Below, in pieces: positions 11,638 to 22,502 of a DNA stretch of 64,000 bases. Within the stretch, counting starts at the first letter, position 1, and each line of letters starts with the position of its first letter. Position numbers and translations under genes: made by a program. Below the pieces are notes generated by a model. The model did no database searches. It was not told where the DNA came from and was given only the letters and a program-made list of their open reading frames with translations. Origin of the DNA: Sipunculus nudus (taxonomy: Eukaryota > Annelida > Sipuncula > Golfingiida > Sipunculidae); assembly GCA_026874595.1 (NCBI GenBank), contig CM049306.1, forward strand, positions 63,434,019-63,498,018, in the 5' to 3' direction.

Positions 11638-11696
11638 ATAGTATATAATAGTTTTCTCAAAGTGTCTGGCAACTTCTGCCACCAGTTCTAGGGCTT
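11638..11696 (-). CDS. FGD exon 7: DH domain C-terminal helix
   Basis: The exon is 59 nt. Two bases complete a split Lys codon, then 19 codons encode ALELVAEVARHFEKTIIYY. This corresponds to the long last DH helix (family '[20 protein letters not shown]'). Acceptor CTCATTTCAG; donor GTAAGT. Phase in 1, out 0. Confidence 0.88.
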
Positions 11697-11699
11697 CTG

Positions 11700-12450
11700 A
11701 AATGAGAATAAACATTTGAAGACAGTTATATACATTCTATTATGATTACAATTACTATCACCACTCCTTAATCAACGGTTATTTTTTAGTCATTTGTCTA
11801 CATGATATAAAAAATAGCTAGTATTATAAGAAGTATTATAACAACCTGGTCATTTTAGTAATTTAACGGGTAGGTTGTCAGGTGTCATTTCGGGTAATTC
11901 TCATTGAGAGATAAGACTTCTTCTATCTTTCCTAAAAATAAGACATACCTATAATTTAAAGACCCAGTCCCGCTATATGACAAGCCACGACTAGATACAA
12001 CCAGCAATCATTGGAAGTCACGGACTAAGAGGGAATGTGGTGCAACAAGTCAAGCACGATCACAAGAGGAAGATCAGTCGTAAGGTCTGCACATGAGCCT
12101 GCCTACCATTGACTTGGTCGTGGGTAGTGGTTGATAGTCATAAGTGGTCTTAGAGCGATGGCTGACTATTGTAAGACTGTGTACGACGCGTCTAACCAGC
12201 GAACGGTCCTGCCTTGGGCACCAGAAGCGGATATCTGCGGCCTTGCCACCCTCCCCTTTACGGACCTGGTGAATTTTTGTTCAGGGTTTGTCATTAGTCC
12301 TCCTTGGTTGGACCCCTCCTTTCCCTAAATCCTGGATCCGCCCCTTGACACAATCCACTGTAGTCATCGCAATCCGTAAGTCAACGCACGGTTTCGGAGA
12401 CCGCAGGAAATCTTATGCGGTTGGTATAAATTGCTCACGAGCACCTTTGG
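11700..12450. other. intron 6, 3' part, unassigned
   Basis: I see no gene. A 'ggatccgcccct'-type block near 12330-12350 resembles the GC-rich fragment at 1948-2015. ORFs of 65-70 codons here show no family I recognise. Confidence 0.5.
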
Positions 12451-12456
12451 TAGGAC

Positions 12457-13097
12457 GCACACAGAGCGGACGAGACGAGATGAGATCAGACAGGACTTGA
12501 ATTCGGTCCGGTCCGCTCTGTTTAGTGGACTCACGGACCTAACTGCTAGTCGGGGACTGCTCCGGACCCAGTCCTGAGCGATCCTGACTATATCGAATTG
12601 CTTTGATAATTCAGGACTGGTCCTGAGTATTCCAGTCCGCCCTGTTTGGATTCAGGATTAGTCAGGATCGGGAGTTTATTATTGACCAATGGGAGCAGCT
12701 CTATAGATCACCTGATAGGAGGAAAAATTTGAAGATTGTGAATTAAAAGACGGAAAATACGTGGGTGATACAAGGACATTGCTGTCCTCATTTGCTATTC
12801 ATGGAAATACTTGCTAAAAAAGTTATAGTTTCTGACCCCACCTCCTATCTAAATACAGCATTTGGGATTCACATGTTACTGATAATCACTATAGAATAAC
12901 AAACATTATTATGTTGACCATAATGTCAATAGCTGAGCATGATTATACCAGTGGTGTGGAAGTACCAGGGTTAACGGGTCCGGTCCGCTCTGTGTGCCAC
13001 CAATCTAGGATCCGACCGGGGAAAGATTTCGGCGTACTGTAGAGAATTCTCACTCATGTCAGGTCCTATCCGATCTCGTCACGTCCGCTCTGTATGC
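12457..13097. mobile_element. short non-autonomous DNA element with imperfect terminal inverted repeats
   Basis: The left end GCACACAGAGCGGACGAGAC (12457) and following 'gagatgagatcagacaggac' mirror the right end, which reads on the minus strand GCATACAGAGCGGACGTGAC (13097) then 'gagatcggataggacctgac'. The CCGCTCTGT motif recurs inside at 12511-12519 and 12983-12991, so the ends look duplicated or nested. No ORF. I cannot see a clean target-site duplication and do not assign a superfamily. Confidence 0.6.
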
Positions 13098-13239
13098 GGC
13101 CTGCCTGTAAGTCACTGTAATGGATCTGAACATGGAATGACCACTAGGCTTTGCGGATTCCGTCCTACCGCAAAAGTTTGAGAGGAATCTCTTTTGTCGT
13201 ACTGGCGCCCTAACAGAGCAACGGTCACTTTAAGAGCCC

Positions 13240-14005
13240 CTTATAGTAGGTGGGTTAAGTGACTTTTGACTTCAAGTCATGATGCAAAGGTCCCCTTTGG
13301 CATAAAAGTACCCAAGGGTGATAGGAATAAATTTATCCAAAGACACAAGTTAGGTCTCCCTTAGTATGTGAAATATATGCAAATTATTCAAAATGGCCGC
13401 CGAAAATACTCCAAACCCCATATGCTTGCTTCTGTTACAGCTATAATGGCAAATTTTGTGTCAAAATATACATTTTTGTGGTCAAGGAATCCAGTGAAAT
13501 AGGTTTCATGATTGAGGAAATAATAGTTTTCCCCTTACCATTAAAATTGGGGGTACGTTTCATAAAATATCAATGATTTTCTTCCATCATGGTAACCTGA
13601 GACACATTTTATCTATGTGCTTAGCATAGGGAGGTATTAAACAGCCGTGAATAGACCCTGTAGACGAACATAATCCTTAGTCGACATGCATAGAGCATAA
13701 AACCACAGCAAATTTAATTCATTAACTAGAGAATGACTGGTACATGGCACTTATTTAATCTGAGTTTAGGCAGTACACACGGTTCAATAAACCCACACAC
13801 GATGCTCTATTATCAGCAAAAATACATAAGGCTTGGGTTGTGGTTTTTCCGCATGTATTGTCAGTTCATTAAATACATTATCTGGGTAATACGGCATAAA
13901 CTGACCCTTCTTGACCGCACAACATGCATGGGATTTACTTTGCAAAAACCAGAGTACCAGTAAACACAGGAATGGGAAGACATTCCTGTAACAGAATTCA
14001 GTGAC
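13240..14005 (+). repeat. left arm of a 5.2-kb long inverted repeat
   Basis: From GTAGGTGGGTTAAGTG at 13246 through 'cattcctgtaacagaattca' near 13985-14003, this reads as a diverged (by eye, roughly 85-90 percent in the best blocks) reverse complement of 17605-18474. Shared blocks include 'cttcaagtcatgatgcaaag' (13272), 'caaaatggccgccgaaaata' (13390), 'ggaggtattaaacagccgtg' (13631) and 'cattatctgggtaata' (13876). ORFs in it are not supported as genes. Confidence 0.85.
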
Positions 14006-14910
14006 GTTGCCAGCTGTAGTTTCCTCTCAGTATCTAACATTTTGTTTCAACAGAATATTTTGTTTGAAACAAATCTTATCTATTTCACGATGGCCAACCC
14101 TTAAAAGCTGATAAACATGATAAATGCCAAAAGGACAAAAGCCATCAGTCATTGCCACTCTTGATTTTTATGCTTCACAAGTTAGCTATAGGGTTTTATA
14201 GGGAAATACACGTATCCTGAAAACTGGATTCGTATTTCCATTTTTTTAAGCAACGTCAGGTAACTGAAGGAATGAGATGGGTTGTTTTATTGTCGATGAA
14301 ATTATTGTTGAAGTAATGAAGTAATAGTATTCATCCTACCTTGCAATTATGGGAACAGTATGCAAATTTTAAAAAATTTAAGTATCATCACAAAAACTTT
14401 TAACATCTATAATTGGTTTGTATTATATTATTGTTCTTGTTATTATCTTGATAAAGACAGGGGAGCATTTCAATAGCAGTGTATATGTACCCGATGTGTG
14501 CGATTCACAGCATACAGAGCATAAAACCACAACTAAGTGATTAACATTTTTGTATTATGTGGAGAAATAATTAAACTGAATGTTATTCGAATAATATATA
14601 ATTATGCTTATAATAATGATCAGATGTAATTTAATTGAACATAAGATCACACTTCCATGGTCTTGCCTCAGTAAGTTTCCCAATCGGCTACCATGATCTG
14701 GAATACAATATCTGGTTAATACCCCATACGTATTGCACGGCTTACACAGGTTTCACTATGTCACAGACAGAGTACACAGAGGTATTGGCAGCCGTACAAG
14801 GTGGACATTAGAATTTCTTTATTGCCAACAAAAGATTATCGTCTGCTTGATCTTCAATGTACTACTTTCAGGTCTTGTGTGATATAACCATCACATAATA
14901 TTTTTAAGAT

Positions 14911-15216
14911 GTGCATTTGATAAAATTGGAAGCACATATTTCACAGAATCTAGCATTCTGGATAGTGAAGTCCATTGCACGAATCACATTAGTAAAAGTT
15001 CCTTATGCACAGAAAGGCAGTACTACTATCAGAGTTGTCACTGGACAGTCACAAGTTGATAAACTTGGCCAAACATTGCGTGTTAACAGACTTAGTCGAA
15101 CTGCATTTGAGAATGTTTGTATACTTCTGAAGCCAAATCCTCAAACCTCTGATCTTTTAGGTTGGAATGATTCCTGGACTTTGGTGTTTATTAATATTTA
15201 TAATGAACCTAAATAA
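14911..15216 (+). CDS. unrecognised 101-codon ORF inside the inverted repeat
   Basis: The ORF encodes 101 residues including KVPYAQKGSTTIRVVTGQ and VNRLSRTAFENVCILLKP. Composition is protein-like, not simple-repeat, and there is no transmembrane stretch or motif I recognise. It could be a remnant of a coding exon of the element bounded by the 13.2- and 18.5-kb arms, or chance. I assign no function. Confidence 0.25.
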   Translation: MHLIKLEAHISQNLAFWIVKSIARITLVKVPYAQKGSTTIRVVTGQSQVDKLGQTLRVNRLSRTAFENVCILLKPNPQTSDLLGWNDSWTLVFINIYNEPK

Positions 15217-16499
15217 CCGCCTGATATACGTTGAAATTCAAACGAGCAAGCACAACGTGTATTACAATCTTAGAAATCTCCTTAAAAACCCAAAGGTGAC
15301 CTGAAATTGCCCTACTTGCCAAATTTATCTGCAGAATATCGGCGGGTGACCCTGAAAAAACTTTGGAGCATTGTACTTCAATGAAAACTAATGAATTGTG
15401 TGCCTAGGAATCATCACAGCGTGGTACCACAGCAAAAATTAAAGAAAACGTATATCTTGCTAATAGGTTAATAAAATGTTCAGTACTGTTAAGGTTATAG
15501 GGCCTTTGCCTTTTGAGTGATCAATCTGGCAAGTCTTGCTGACGTCAAATTAATTTTAGCCCTTTTTTTCAAGTTAGTTGTGACCAACTTTTAAAATATA
15601 ACATGCACATTTTATTTAACTTATTAGCAAGATTTATTTTTTTCTGAAAAAGACAGATTATTTGTTTGATTGGAAATGTGAGAGAATGCGCTGATGCTGT
15701 TTATCAACGTCGCCCATGCCTGAAAGGGTTATACAGAGGAACAGGGGGCTGCTGGTGCGACATGACTGAATAGGAGTTGCTAAATAAGTTCATCAGAGAC
15801 TACCTAACTTTGGAGAATCATTGACAAATGGACAGCTTTACAACCCTCTATAATTTTTTTTCCACTGATGGATCTAAAAGGGTTGTTTTCTTGGTGTAAG
15901 CTCTGAACACTTATATGCTCCCAGGTACTGATAACTTAATTTGCTATGTCTGTTAGGAGTATTGTTACGGTTAAATGACATATTATTCTCACTTACGCAT
16001 TACCACGACTTGTGCATTTCCAGTTTTAAGATGTATTTTCATTGCATGATATAAGTAAATTAGTGTCTTAATCTCTTTTATATGAGGAAAGACACTACAA
16101 TGCTTCTTCAATTTGGGTCTTACTGAGATGAAAATTATTTACTTCCCCATGGACATTGAACACCAGGAACATATGTGGACCAGGAGGTGACTGGATCCTC
16201 AGGGAGTACATGTGAGATCCTTCTGCCCGAGGATTATGGCTGATTTTAGGCAATGGAAAGAACCGTCTTTGGACGCAATGTTTAACTAGAATATCAGCAG
16301 AAGCTGACAAAAGCCCTCAGCCAAAAGAACGGTGTTTAGAGGTGGTAACAGTAACAAGTACTAAATATCTGTTCTCACATGGATATATATCTGTACATGT
16401 CTCAGTTATAAATTAAAAATGGAGAGGTATGTACCATGATTCATAACAATCCACCAAATGCTTCCTGAAATATAAGCTTCTAAGTTTTATTCTATTATA

Positions 16500-16748
16500 A
16501 GCTCTGTGACCTTGAAAAGTAGGTCAGCTCTAAAATGTAGAAAAATAAGTCAAGGTCACCCATCTTCGAACTTGACCGAGATTTTGTCGATATACATCTT
16601 TACCGAGGAAATAAAATTCTGACGGTGAATCCTTTTCAAGATATCCCGCTCACAAGGTAAAAGTTAACGGACGCCGGACGGACGGACGGACGGACGGACA
16701 GCTTGGGTGACGACAATAGCCCATCAGCCTAAGGGCTGAGGGCTAAAA
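16500..16748 (-). mobile_element. terminal fragment of a third HINE-like family
   Basis: The fragment contains 'gtgaccttgaaaagtaggtc', a 'tatcccgctcacaaggt' phrase shared with HINE-1 tails, an (ACGG)n run (16673-16698), and the end 'cagcctaagggctgagggct' followed by A7. The end is a partial palindrome like the HINE-2 terminus but with different bases, so I treat it as a related family. The opposite end is not identified. Confidence 0.5.
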
Positions 16749-16782
16749 AAAAGAGCTAATCACTGAGAACACGGAACATAGG

Positions 16783-16957
16783 AGTCGAGTGGTAATAGAC
16801 TTTGATCTTTGTGCTGGCTATACCCGGGTTCAATTCCCAGGACAGCTATGAGAATAGGTGATAATGACCCTTTCCAGGTCATTAGTTTCCCCGGGTCCTC
16901 TGGCTCTATAGATTAATAAAAGGGGCAATCTCTGCCATGGGGAGTGCCTAGCATACG
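16783..16957 (+). repeat. tRNA-derived SINE
   Basis: An A-box-like run (gagtggtaatagac) lies near 16787 and a perfect-looking B box (gggttcaattccc) at 16826-16838. A tRNA-unrelated body runs to 'catggggagtgcctagcat' (16938-16956). The same tail occurs on the minus strand at 22271-22355, so the family is shared and dispersed. Confidence 0.6.
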
Positions 16958-17604
16958 TTATTATAACAATTTGCAAAATCCATGTAAAGTAATAATGTTA
17001 CAATTTATCAAATTCTTAACTTTTTTTAATAACATTTAGACATCACATTCAACACTTTCTGCTTTTCTGTTTTGACTGGTGCAAAAGGTTATATAGCACG
17101 GAAGTTAGATCTAAAGCCTGTTAGGCGGACTTGGCATCTCGCCTACTTGCTGTCCTTATACTTGGGTTGAAAGTTTTTATTTTTGCATCATGAACATGTT
17201 GATAATCAGTGGCGTTATTGCGAAATTTGTGAACAATACTGGATTCATTGTTATAACCTGCACCACATCCGGAACAGTCAGCACTGCCACCATTACTTCA
17301 ACAATCATTTCATCCACATCTAAAATATAAGACATCTAATTCCTTCAGTTCCCTGACATTACTTGTAAAAAAATGTGAACAAAGTTTTCAGGATGGATCC
17401 CTATGAAACCCTAAACTAATTGGCGAAGCATAAACACCATGAGTGTCAATGACTGATGGCCTTTGTGCTTTCAGCATTGATCATGTACTATTATGGGTTA
17501 GCCATCATGAGATGGATCTTGAGATAGATAAGATGTGTTTCAAGCAATATATTCTGTCGAATCAAGATGTTAGATTCTGGGAAGGAACCACAATTGGCAA
17601 ATTT

Positions 17605-18474
17605 ATTGTGTTCTGCTACAGGAATGTCTGCCTATTCTTGTGTGTACAGGTACTCTGGTTATGTATATATCCCGTGCATGTTGTACTGTCGAGAAAGGTC
17701 ATTTTATGTCATATTACCCAGATAATGTATTACATGGACTGACAGTATGTGCGGAAAAACCGCAACCAAGACCTAATGTATTTTGCTGGTTTTATATGCA
17801 GCGATGTGTGTCGACTTATAAAACCATGTGAGGAAATAATGATGCAAGACCAAGAATGTTGGTATTTCACTTTGGTATTTAATAAAGAACAAACCGTATA
17901 TCTAAGCTAACCGCATAGCCTTATTGTAATGCCTAATCTAAGATTAAGTAAGTGCCACGTACCAGTAATTCTCTAGTTAACGCATTAAATTTGCTGTGGT
18001 TTTATGCTCTATATTTGTCGATTGCGGAATGTGTTCGTCTACAGGGTCTAATCACGGCTGTTTAATACCTCCCTATATAGATAAGATGTGTCTCTGGTTA
18101 CAATGATGGAAGAAAAACAATGATATTTAGTGAAATGTTCCTGATTAACCCAGATTTTCATGGTAAGGAGAAAACTATTGTTTTCTCAATCTTGAAATCT
18201 ATTCCATTGGATTCCTTGACCACAAAAATGTATATTTTGACACAAAAATTGTCATTATAGCTGTAACAGAAACAAGCATATGAGGTTTGGAGTATTTTCG
18301 GCGGCCATTTTGAATAATTTGCATATGTTTCACATACTACGGGAGATCTAACTTGTGTCTTTGGATAAATTTATTTCTATGGCCCTAAGGTACATCTATG
18401 CCAAAGGGGACCTTTGCATCATGACTTGAAGTCAACAGCCTATTTTATGCACTTAACCCACCCACTACTTAAGG
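17605..18474 (-). repeat. right arm of the 5.2-kb long inverted repeat
   Basis: This is the reverse complement of 13240-14005, ending with CACTTAACCCACCCACTA at 18450-18467. It is about 100 bp longer than the left arm because of an insertion at about 17795-17935. Neither arm carries a coding frame that survives in the other, so the short ORFs here are incidental. Confidence 0.85.
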
Positions 18475-18716
18475 TTATTGGACTAACCACACCCATGTGA
18501 CTTAGCAAGTTATATTGAAGGTATACGTTCAAAGACACAGTTTGATACATAGTGTGTAAGTAATTTTTAAAGCACGAAACATTTCATTACTACACACTTT
18601 CATTTGCAACAATTTATTAATTTGGATTTCAATCTGGACTGTCTCCGTACTGGTTTAACTCTCGTTGTCATGCTAGCTTGGGGCTTTCTCGCCTGGCCGA
18701 GTCCGGCAGGCTGACG
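18475..18716. other. intron 6, short unassigned stretch
   Basis: I see nothing assignable between the inverted-repeat arm and the candidate LTR. Confidence 0.5.
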
Positions 18717-19336
18717 TGTGACCCCTGATATGTAGAGACACGGCATTCGTTTTTCTCAATGGTTCCTGTAACGCGTGTGTACTCTGTATTATGTTAGATT
18801 CTTTAGATTATTCGAGAAATGGAAAATTCTCGGCTTGAGGTAAAAGTTATATAAAGAGGCTGTGTTTTACAGCCGAGAGAGAGGTGACAGAATATTCAAG
18901 GGGACACAGAAGCGTGTATGTCAGTTTGTGGGACCTATTCCGATAAGTGCGGAAATTATAGATTTTCTTCAGATTTTATTCTCGATTTGTGACGAAATTA
19001 ATTTGGTCTTCAGTTTACTTTCGGGATTGTTACAAGAGCTTTACATTGGACTGTTATTCTCCGAGAGAATTTGTGTGAACTGTTCGTCCGGCTTATACAT
19101 GTTAAAGGATTTAACGCTGTGACAGTGGTGGTATCCAGGTACTGTGCACTTTATTGATTTTACTGTGTGATTGTATTGATTTGTTGTTATACTGCTGTTA
19201 TACTGTGTAATTGTATTGATTTAGTGTATTGTAATGTTAGGGTTGTTTTAAGAATAAATCATAGTTATTTGTTACGAAAAAAGACACTGACGTCTTTATT
19301 CATTCTTCTAGACATTTCACGCTGCCTGGTGTTACA
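18717..19336 (+). mobile_element. candidate solo LTR
   Basis: The block opens with TGTGAC and closes with GTTACA. It has a TATA-type promoter (tatataaagaggc, 18849-18861) and a downstream AATAAA at 19251-19256, in the order expected for an LTR of about 620 bp. No primer-binding site, polypurine tract or gag-pol is adjacent, and the 5-bp flanks (tgacg and gaata) do not match. The 86-codon ORF inside is not supported as a gene. Confidence 0.4.
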
Positions 19337-19426
19337 GAATATGATTTTTTTATCTGCTTGACAAAATTTATGTTCATCACACCTACGTGATATGTTGATA
19401 TTAGGTTCCGTAACAATATATATTTA

Positions 19427-19605
19427 CAGTGGAACCCCGCCTTGCGACGACTCCGCCATTGCGACCACCCCACAATTACGACCACTTTTCCCGGTCCCGT
19501 ATATACGATCCAGGTAACTCAGAGTTTCACAAATACGACCAACCCAAAATAATTGAAATTGCGACCACTTTGGTCAGTCCCCAAGGTGGTCGTAAACGTG
19601 AGGTT

Positions 19606-19608
<3 letters not shown>
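19427..19608. mobile_element. MITE with CAGTGGAACC terminus
   Basis: A TA dinucleotide is followed by CAGTGGAACCCCGCCTTGCG at the left end. The right end is GTGAGGTTCCA followed by TATATA. The inverted pair GGAACC/GGTTCC plus repeated 'gcgaccac' / 'gtggtcg' is typical of small Tc1/mariner-like non-autonomous elements inserted at TA. The last three bases of the right end have been overwritten by the adjoining (TA)n run. Confidence 0.6.
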
Positions 19609-19663
<55 letters not shown>

Positions 19664-19698
19664 ATATTAGAATAAAGGTGGTCTTTAAAAGTCGTTAA

Positions 19699-19752
<54 letters not shown>
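19608..19752. repeat. (TA)n microsatellites with a duplicated 30-bp insert
   Basis: Two TA runs (about 19608-19668 and 19699-19752) flank the phrase 'aataaaggtggtctttaaaa', which recurs after the second run at about 19756-19776. This suggests unequal exchange within the TA tract. Confidence 0.9.
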
Positions 19753-19756
<4 letters not shown>

Positions 19757-19785
19757 GAATAAAGGTGGTCTTTAAAAGTCGTTAG

Positions 19786-20124
19786 ACCATGGCACGAGCA
19801 CATATTTATCTATTAGTCGCATGAATATCATCAAATCTTCCACTGGTCGTAGAACAAGCAACATCAAAACACTCAATAAGTCACAAGCAGTTACTGATGG
19901 TCTTGCGATGTTCGTGTGATTGTCTTGGCCTAACATGTTTGTATAAACAATACTTCCCTGTCTCATGAACACCTGTTTTACTCTTACCTGGCGCGGCCAA
20001 ATGTATAATCGTGACTCGGATGTAACCGAGGCTTAACTGTGTAGTTCAATACGAAATGTTAATTCTAGTTTACAACGAACTGACAGGTCAAAGTCAAAGG
20101 ACTTTTAGTGATCTGTGAGCTTAC
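19786..20124. other. intron 6, 5' end
   Basis: I see nothing recognisable. The donor of exon 6 (GTAAGC) is at 20124-20119. Confidence 0.6.
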
Positions 20125-20175
20125 TCTCTGTGTCAGCTCTGTCTTCTGAATTCTCTGGCAGCCGTTTGAGGTAGT
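20125..20175 (-). CDS. FGD exon 6: DH domain
   Basis: The exon is 51 nt: two bases finish a split Asp codon, 16 codons encode YLKRLPENSEDRADTE, and one base is left over. This matches the FGD DH loop 'DYLRKLPPDSPDWNDA'. Acceptor TTTGATTACAG; donor GTAAGC. Confidence 0.88.
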
Positions 20176-20399
20176 CTGTAATCAAACATGAAACAGGTGA
20201 ACACGCATGGAAAAAGTAATTGAAACAGTAGAAGAATATTACGTTAAAACCTGAACCCGGCATTTCATTAATGGTGATAGTTGTCACATTAATAATGTTA
20301 TATTTAGTATTATCTTTAACACACACACGCACACTTGAACAAAGACGAAAACATACTTCATAAACAAGAGAACCTGGGGCCATGAAGATCTGATCTGAA

Positions 20400-20895
20400 A
20401 ATTACTTAAGTCCAAGGACCAAAATATGTCACAGTGACTTTATTTGGGGTTTCCAAGGTTATTTTATCAGAACCTGTCTGCGTGTCTAGTTGGGGCTTTC
20501 TGTCAGGTTATATTGTAACCTGTCCTCAAAATTACGAGTAATAGTGTATAAATTAAGAAATGTAAAACATCATAACCGTTAATCGTCTTCAAGATTAATA
20601 AGCACACCAAATACCGTGTGTATACCCTGCAACGATCAGCCTTTAACTGTATGTAATCCTTAAAAAATATAAGCCAAAAATGAGTCTGCTAATTAAATCA
20701 CAGGGTCATAATTTCGGCTTCTCAATGATACGTTAGCAGAACGTGACGGAGGGTTAAGTGCCCGAGTCAGACGGCTCAGCTTACTAGTCAGAATCTTCTA
20801 GATCAATCTAAACATTTTGCTCCTGTTTACACCTGGCCGGACGGACAGTGACGTCATTCCTGTCGCTAAGATGACTTCCTTGAGCTAAGCTAATG
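20400..20895 (-). repeat. decayed HINE-2 fragment in intron 5
   Basis: 'atatgtcacagtgact' and 'ggggtttccaagg', followed by a 'ggccggacggacag' run and 'gacttccttgagctaagct', reproduce the order of the HINE-2 5' half with heavy divergence. The fragment fills most of intron 5 (20176-20939). Confidence 0.55.
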
Positions 20896-20939
20896 CATCA
20901 AAGTATATTTAAAAAATATAAAACCTAAGTTTATCTTAC

Positions 20940-21027
20940 CTTTAAGGAGCAGTTCGTATCTGGGCACTCGCTGGACTGGTTCAAGCATATAAGACTTAAT
21001 GGGCAGCTTGCACTTCCCGGCGTTGTC
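20940..21027 (-). CDS. FGD exon 5: DH signature helix
   Basis: The exon has 29 codons plus 1 nt and encodes DNAGKCKLPIKSYMLEP then VQRVPRYELLLK. The MLEPVQRVPRYELLLK string is the most conserved DH element (helix with Gln-Arg and Pro-Arg-Tyr contacting the GTPase) and is near identical to vertebrate FGD proteins. Acceptor TTTACTCTTAG; donor GTAAGA. Confidence 0.95.
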
Positions 21028-21918
21028 CTAAGAGTAAAAAGGTCAAATAAACATATGACTGTAAAAATGGCGATTTATTATGGCATTTTATTACAGAGAT
21101 AAATATGCAAAATGGCTATTTGTTTTCACTTTGTGATTGAAGGTTTCTCAATTTCTATTTTGTTAACTTTTAGGTTCTTAGGGTCTCGACTATAATTATG
21201 ATTATTTACAGTTCATCAATCAATTATTGTATGTCGGTTAATGTCAGGGACAAAAATCCTAGGAGAAAAATGTTGAGGCCATAAATTCTGGGACACTGGT
21301 CATGTGACCAAAACAAGGGGCCACCAGAACTAATTGCTCTGATATTGCATCAGGCTCCAACAGCCCTTGCTACTGATTTCATCAGTTTGTAACACGTCAG
21401 CATATTGCACCACCCTGTGCAAGGGTTAGAGACCTTATAAGGGTTAGAGTCGGGAGTGATGCAGAGTGTGGGGTCCTAAGGGGGTCATTTATTATATTTA
21501 TCACCGGACCGTTTGACTTATTTACCATTTTTCCTATATTTTTCAGGGGGGTTTCAATATCATCTATCAAACTACGCCTGGTCAGTCAAGATCTACTCGC
21601 GATACTTCCCTTTCGGGCATTTCGTGAATTTGAACTTTTGCGAATAAAATACCAACCACAGTGACCCCTCCAATCTCTAAGTGATAAGAGATTAAAAAGA
21701 CTCTAAGTGATAAGAGATTAAAAAGACTAATAGACCAACACGGTTGATTTTGGTTGAGATTATGCTAAAAGCATGTAACAACCCAATAAGGAGGGGGAGG
21801 GGGTTCCAATGACACCTGGTATAATGACTGGAGGCCAACGGACGTGTCCCAACGAAAGATCGGGTAAAATGCTGTATGCAGAATGGGCGATAACTGAGCA
21901 GACAGACACCCAATACAT

Positions 21919-21969
<51 letters not shown>

Positions 21970-22195
21970 CAAAAAAAATATGATTGGCTTTAACTGAATA
22001 TATATAAAAAACAGGACATATACCCTTTTACTATCCAAATTTATGGATGTCGCATTAAATCGTAACTTTGCCACGAATTCCTGTTAAGTAAAACGCCCGT
22101 TTTTGATCTTGAAGTATCAGAAACCATGCCAAGTGTCATGTGGGGACATTTTCCATGACCATATTTTCCCAAATGTTGAGGAATTTGACATAAGT
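21028..22195. other. intron 4, 3' part
   Basis: I see no gene. A 25-bp tandem duplication ('ctaagtgataagagatta') lies at about 21677-21727, and a (CA)n(TA)n microsatellite at 21917-21967. Confidence 0.6.
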
Positions 22196-22270
22196 TAATG
22201 AACCGCCGTCGTGTACGCGAAGATCTGTCTCAAGATGATAAGGGGGAGTATGCCAGTAGTTATAATTAAT

Positions 22271-22355
22271 GCTAGGCACTCTCCATGACATAGATGGTGG
22301 CGTTCAGAATAGACTCTATAGTAAAAGGTAGAGAAAACCGGAAGACCCGGAGAAA
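22271..22355 (-). repeat. SINE tail copy (same family as 16783-16957)
   Basis: On the minus strand this reads 'ctccgggtcttccgg...' to 'catggagagtgcctagcat', matching the 3' body of the SINE at 16880-16956. A convincing pol III box is not seen upstream. Confidence 0.5.
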
Positions 22356-22502
22356 CCAACCGATCTTGGACAGGCCACTGCAACCCACTCTCAAAGGCAC
22401 GATGGGAATCGATTAGATTAGTGAATGGTTATTCGCCAAGGCTACTTCGGTCTTGGAACAAAAAATCATTTTCCAAGGTGCAAATTATGCGTCCAGCAAA
22501 AA

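Larger units (their letters stand above)
14006..17604. other. spacer of the long inverted repeat; unassigned
   Basis: This is a 3.6-kb interval between the arms. It holds weak echoes of the arms (for example 'agagcataaaaccacaac' near 14518), a 101-codon plus-strand ORF (14911-15216), a tRNA-derived SINE (16783) and an element tail with an ACGG repeat (16500-16750). No transposase was recognised. Confidence 0.5.

Noticed and set aside
17443-17831. 99- and 63-codon plus-strand ORFs
   Set aside because: They overlap the start of the right inverted-repeat arm and are not preserved in the left arm.
18862-19122. 86-codon ORF
   Set aside because: Lies after the TATA box of the candidate LTR, in what would be R/U5; no recognisable protein.
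19519-19803. ORFs with long IYIYIY runs (also at 1917-2321 and 21809)
   Set aside because: Translations of (AT)n microsatellites.
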